Source of the DNA: JAKLIX01 sp964605655
Lineage (GTDB): Bacteria > Bacteroidota > Bacteroidia > Bacteroidales > CAIXZF01
Reading direction: 5' to 3'
Length of the DNA: 64,000 bases
Assembly: GCA_964605655.1 (NCBI GenBank)
Contig: CAZSDK010000004.1
Location: 62,001-126,000, forward strand
Shown: in pieces, positions 61,102-64,000 of the stretch
How the letters are laid out: each line of letters begins with the position of its first letter
Numbering within the stretch: the first letter of the stretch is position 1
Notes under the pieces: model-generated
Database searches by the model: none
What the model was told of the DNA's origin: nothing
Seen by the model: only the letters and a program-made list of their open reading frames with translations
Program-made: the position numbers and the translations under genes

Positions 61102-62670
61102 TCATTCAGTGATCACCCGGCGGATCACATCGATCACGGTACCATCCACCCATTTGATTGCTGCGACGATCTCTTCCCCCAGTTTGGGAATGGCAGGTTT
61201 CCCACCACAGATGTCTTCGGCCTCTTTCTGGAGTTGCCGGATGGTCTTGATGGGTAACCTGCTGTTTTTGAGTTTTTCCAGCAGGTCAGTTCTGAGAGGG
61301 TTGATGGCAATGCCTCTTTCCGTGACGATGACATCGATGAGTTCGCCAGGGCCGCATAGGGTGGTAACTTCATCCCTGATGACCGGCATGCGGTCTCGGA
61401 ACAGGGGGATAGGAAGAATGGTGCATTTAGAAAAAAGACAGTTCTGCCAGCCACCGATGCCATGGAGCAAATACCCGTCCGAATGACTGACCACATTGGC
61501 GTTGAAGTTGACGTCCACTTCCGTGGCACCAAGGATGGCCACGTCGACCAGGGAGGCAAAGTTCCCTTTTCCATGATAATTATAGCTGGTAAAAGGGGAG
61601 GTGTCAACATGCTGAGGGTTATCCCTCATCGACCGAACCCCGTCAAGGTCAAAGGTTTGTCCGTCGAGGATATACTCAACGAGTCCTTCTTCCAGCATCT
61701 GGACCGGGTACTTATTGGACCCTCCTCTGAGAAAACGGGCTTTGATCCCTCTTTCCCTGAGCATGTCGGCAAAATAGATCCCGATAGAAAGAGCGGTGCC
61801 GCCGGCACCGGCCTGGAATGAAAATCCGTCATGGATAATGCCTGCTTCATCACAGAACCGGGCTGTCATCTCGGCAATCATCAGCCGGTCAGGACTTTTA
61901 GTGATCTCTGTCGTTCCGGAAACAATCTTCTCCGGCAGTCCCACCTTATCAACCACCACAACATAATCGACATAATTACCCTGTATTTGCCAGGGTATGC
62001 AAGGGAAAGGCACCAGGTTGTCGGTTACAACGATCACTTTATGGGCGTATTGGGAATCACCCAGGGCAAAACCCAGTGGACCACAGGCTGCAGTGCCATT
62101 CACCCCGTTGGCGTTTCCGAAAGGATCGGCAGTAGGTGCTGCAATCACGGCAATATCAATGACCACGTCACCGTCCTGAATGGCTTGGTAACGGCCGCCA
62201 TGTGAACGGAGGATCCCAATGCCAGCCATCTTCCCTTCAGAGCAGAATTTCCCCAGGGCACCGTTCATGCTGCCTTCGATACGGTTGAGGGTGCCATCCT
62301 CGAGGTACTTCGTCAAGGGTTCGTGACAGGGAAAAGAAGCGGATGGGAACCACATCAGGTCTTTCAGGCCCAGATCATGGGCAATGTCGAAGATCTGGGT
62401 AGCCAGAAGATCTCCATTCCTGAAATGATGGTGCGTGGAAATCGTCATTCCATCGGAAAAGCCACACTTGATGAGGGCTTCTTCAAGGGAACCCAGCACT
62501 TTATTACCGTCAGACGGGTAATTAGCACAGCTTGAGATAGGGGGGGAGTATTTTCTGCCGGTCGGAATATATTTTCCGACACCCTGGTAAGGGACCACAG
62601 GCTTCCCGTTTATTTCTTCCGGAACCCATCTCCCCGCTGCATTCTTAACAAGTTGATCATATTTTTTCAT
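61102..62670 (-). CDS. citF: Citrate lyase alpha subunit
   Basis: 522 residues. The CitF subunit transfers the acyl carrier from acetate to citrate before cleavage. Motifs: STHHHFRNGD, GIGILRSHGGRY, GAGGTALSIGIYFADM, RFLRGGSNKYPV and VTERGIAINP. The length is as expected. It overlaps citE by 14 bp, and the ATG lies within the end of citE. The ligase and prosthetic-group genes (citC, citX, citG) are not in the window. Confidence 0.93.
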   Translation of the reverse strand: MKKYDQLVKNAAGRWVPEEINGKPVVPYQGVGKYIPTGRKYSPPISSCANYPSDGNKVLGSLEEALIKCGFSDGMTISTHHHFRNGDLLATQIFDIAHDLGLKDLMWFPSASFPCHEPLTKYLEDGTLNRIEGSMNGALGKFCSEGKMAGIGILRSHGGRYQAIQDGDVVIDIAVIAAPTADPFGNANGVNGTAACGPLGFALGDSQYAHKVIVVTDNLVPFPCIPWQIQGNYVDYVVVVDKVGLPEKIVSGTTEITKSPDRLMIAEMTARFCDEAGIIHDGFSFQAGAGGTALSIGIYFADMLRERGIKARFLRGGSNKYPVQMLEEGLVEYILDGQTFDLDGVRSMRDNPQHVDTSPFTSYNYHGKGNFASLVDVAILGATEVDVNFNANVVSHSDGYLLHGIGGWQNCLFSKCTILPIPLFRDRMPVIRDEVTTLCGPGELIDVIVTERGIAINPLRTDLLEKLKNSRLPIKTIRQLQKEAEDICGGKPAIPKLGEEIVAAIKWVDGTVIDVIRRVITE

Positions 62671-63892
62671 CGTTCTCTTCCTCCATCCATGTTGGTGAAA
62701 TTATCTCCATTCCAATCGCTAATTCAATAGTTCGCTGGGCTCTTTTGACCACCGGAGGGTCGATCATCTTGGTCCCGAGCGAGACCACTCCCAGCCCTTT
62801 GCTTTCGGCATCCCTGAATGCTTTGACAATCTTTTTGGCTTTTTCTATTTCTCCTGCATCCGGGGCAAAGTTCTCATGGATCACCCTGATCTGCCTGGGG
62901 TGGATGCAACCCATTCCGTCAAATCCGAGGGCCTTTGATCTCAGGACATTCTGTTTCAGAGCTTCCATATCGGAAACATCGGAAAAGACGGAGTCGATGG
63001 GTTGAATGCCGGCAGCCCTGCAGGCAATCACCACTTTACTCCTGGCGAAGAATGTTTCCGATCCTTCCTGGGTCCTGCGGGTGCCCAAATCGGCCGTGAG
63101 ATCTTCCAGGCCGATGGCCATGGCAACGATATTATCTGCGGCCCTTGCGATTTCATAACAGTTAACGATTCCGGCTGCACTCTCGATGATGGGCATCAGC
63201 CAGATGTTCCTTTCGACCCCGTGCCTGGTCTTCAGCACCTCTATTTTTTCATTAACCTGGTGCACCTGGTTGGGACTTTCACATTTGGGTATCAGGATCA
63301 GGTTGACATAGTGGGGCACCACGAAATCGAGATCCTCGAGTCCCCTGGGTATCTGGTTGATTCTCACCATTCTCTCTGCTCCGTAGAAATCAAGTGAGCG
63401 GAGGGCATTCCTGACGAGGAAACTGGCTTCATATTTTTTGGATGGAGCGACGGCATCTTCAAGGTCCAGGATAATTCCGTTGGGTCTATGCAAGCCGGCG
63501 TTGATCATCAGACTGGGAGAATTACCGGGCAGATATAGCCTGGAAAAGCGGTAGATATCCTTAGTGGTCTGGTATTGATTGCTTTCCAGCATCGGAAGCA
63601 GGTACTCTTTATCAGTCCGGATCACCTGTTTTATAGCTGCTTCCATGCGTGCAGCCATCACCAGGGGCAGGGCACCGCTGTCTTCAACAAGGACCTTTGC
63701 ATGTTGAATCTCAAAAAAACTGAGGATTTCCAGGATCTGTTCCCTGATCCGCTCTCCATACATGACGGCCACTTTGCTTTCCAGCTGAACCATCAATCCT
63801 CCGGATTCCGTTAACTCCAGGGTGACAGAACAGTCAGACCTGATGCCTTTCCCTTTGTTACCGGTGGTCACCGTTTTTACTTCACTACTCAT
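62657..63892 (-). CDS. citE: Citrate lyase: CitD acyl-carrier domain fused to CitE beta subunit
   Basis: 411 residues. Residues 1-95 match CitD (gamma, the acyl-carrier subunit): GIRSDCSVTLEL, whose Ser is the likely site of the prosthetic group, MYGERIREQI and VEDSGALPLVMAARMEA. From about 110 on it is CitE (HpcH/HpaI fold): LYLPGNSPSLM, GIILDLEDAVAPSKK, IESAAGIVN, DLTADLGTRR and CIHPRQ. CitD is normally a separate small protein. Citrate is cut to oxaloacetate and acetate, typical of anaerobic citrate use. It is the first gene of the citDE-citF operon. Confidence 0.88.
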   Translation of the reverse strand: MSSEVKTVTTGNKGKGIRSDCSVTLELTESGGLMVQLESKVAVMYGERIREQILEILSFFEIQHAKVLVEDSGALPLVMAARMEAAIKQVIRTDKEYLLPMLESNQYQTTKDIYRFSRLYLPGNSPSLMINAGLHRPNGIILDLEDAVAPSKKYEASFLVRNALRSLDFYGAERMVRINQIPRGLEDLDFVVPHYVNLILIPKCESPNQVHQVNEKIEVLKTRHGVERNIWLMPIIESAAGIVNCYEIARAADNIVAMAIGLEDLTADLGTRRTQEGSETFFARSKVVIACRAAGIQPIDSVFSDVSDMEALKQNVLRSKALGFDGMGCIHPRQIRVIHENFAPDAGEIEKAKKIVKAFRDAESKGLGVVSLGTKMIDPPVVKRAQRTIELAIGMEIISPTWMEEENDEKI

Positions 63893-63931
63893 AGTTCATA
63901 TTGTAACGATGTGAATATTTTTATATAAAGC

Positions 63932-63969
63932 AAAAAAAAAGAGGCTGTCGAACAGGGTGACAGCCTCTT
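63932..63969 (-). terminator. Intrinsic terminator for a minus-strand gene beyond the right edge
   Basis: GAGGCTGTC (63941-63949) and GACAGCCTC (63959-63967) form a perfect stem. On the minus strand it is followed by nine T. It therefore ends transcription coming from the right, upstream of citE. The gene it belongs to lies outside the window except for at most a few codons. Confidence 0.88.
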
Positions 63970-64000
63970 GAAAATGAAATAAGGAATCAACCTTTACCTT

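Noticed and set aside
63970..64000. End of a minus-strand gene at the right edge
   Set aside because: The terminator implies one, but stops are possible in more than one frame (63987-63989 or 63994-63996) and too few codons remain to call it.

Overview
The window comes from a member of the Bacteroidota. Several secreted proteins end in type IX secretion (T9SS) type A sorting domains, there are three DUF1573 proteins, and many genes carry the Bacteroidota -7 promoter box TAnnTTTG, best seen as TTG-N19-TATATTTG before two HU genes. The 953-residue GcvP, citrate lyase and assimilatory APS reductase fit a Bacteroidales-like or Lentimicrobium-like lineage, but the sequence does not fix the genus. 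I found no tRNA, rRNA, CRISPR array, transposase or phage module.

Layout. Bases 1-9355 are an accessory surface-protein region: a giant GEVED-domain protein cut by the left edge, then two paralogous LRR/Ig/T9SS proteins flanking a beta-propeller T9SS protein whose 5' end carries an 11-C tract. From 9.4 to 26.7 kb are mostly housekeeping genes: gcvP, an aminotransferase, a TMTC-like membrane TPR protein with NamZ, a Lol-type permease, cysH, mpl, three DUF1573 proteins and a TlpA-like thioredoxin. From 26.8 to 44 kb are a 1494-residue TPR/PD40/SPOR protein, recQ with a 3-methyladenine DNA glycosylase, ribH, fmt, two HU genes, trmH, an orphan histidine kinase, a ribosomal protein bTHX with a long tail, a MurD-type ligase with a MurL-like partner, and yqgE. 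From 44 to 50.5 kb is a leftward operon (tricorn-like protease, glycosyltransferase, methyltransferase, membrane protein, rhomboid). From 50.6 to 61.1 kb are rightward genes ending in a five-gene cell-surface cluster with a tail-fibre-like protein and an M23-PKD-T9SS protein. The right end holds citF and a citD-citE fusion.

How the genes fit together. Cell-wall work recurs: NamZ (exo-muramidase), Mpl (peptide recycling), MurD plus MurL (D-Glu incorporation), NlpC/P60, an M23 domain and SPOR domains. The most unusual locus is 4152-9355. Two LRR proteins differ across their recognition repeats yet share 652 bp of identical DNA coding for the Ig-like and sorting domains. The gene between them has the hallmark of a phase-variable contingency locus. 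Together they look like a diversifying and switchable surface-recognition system.
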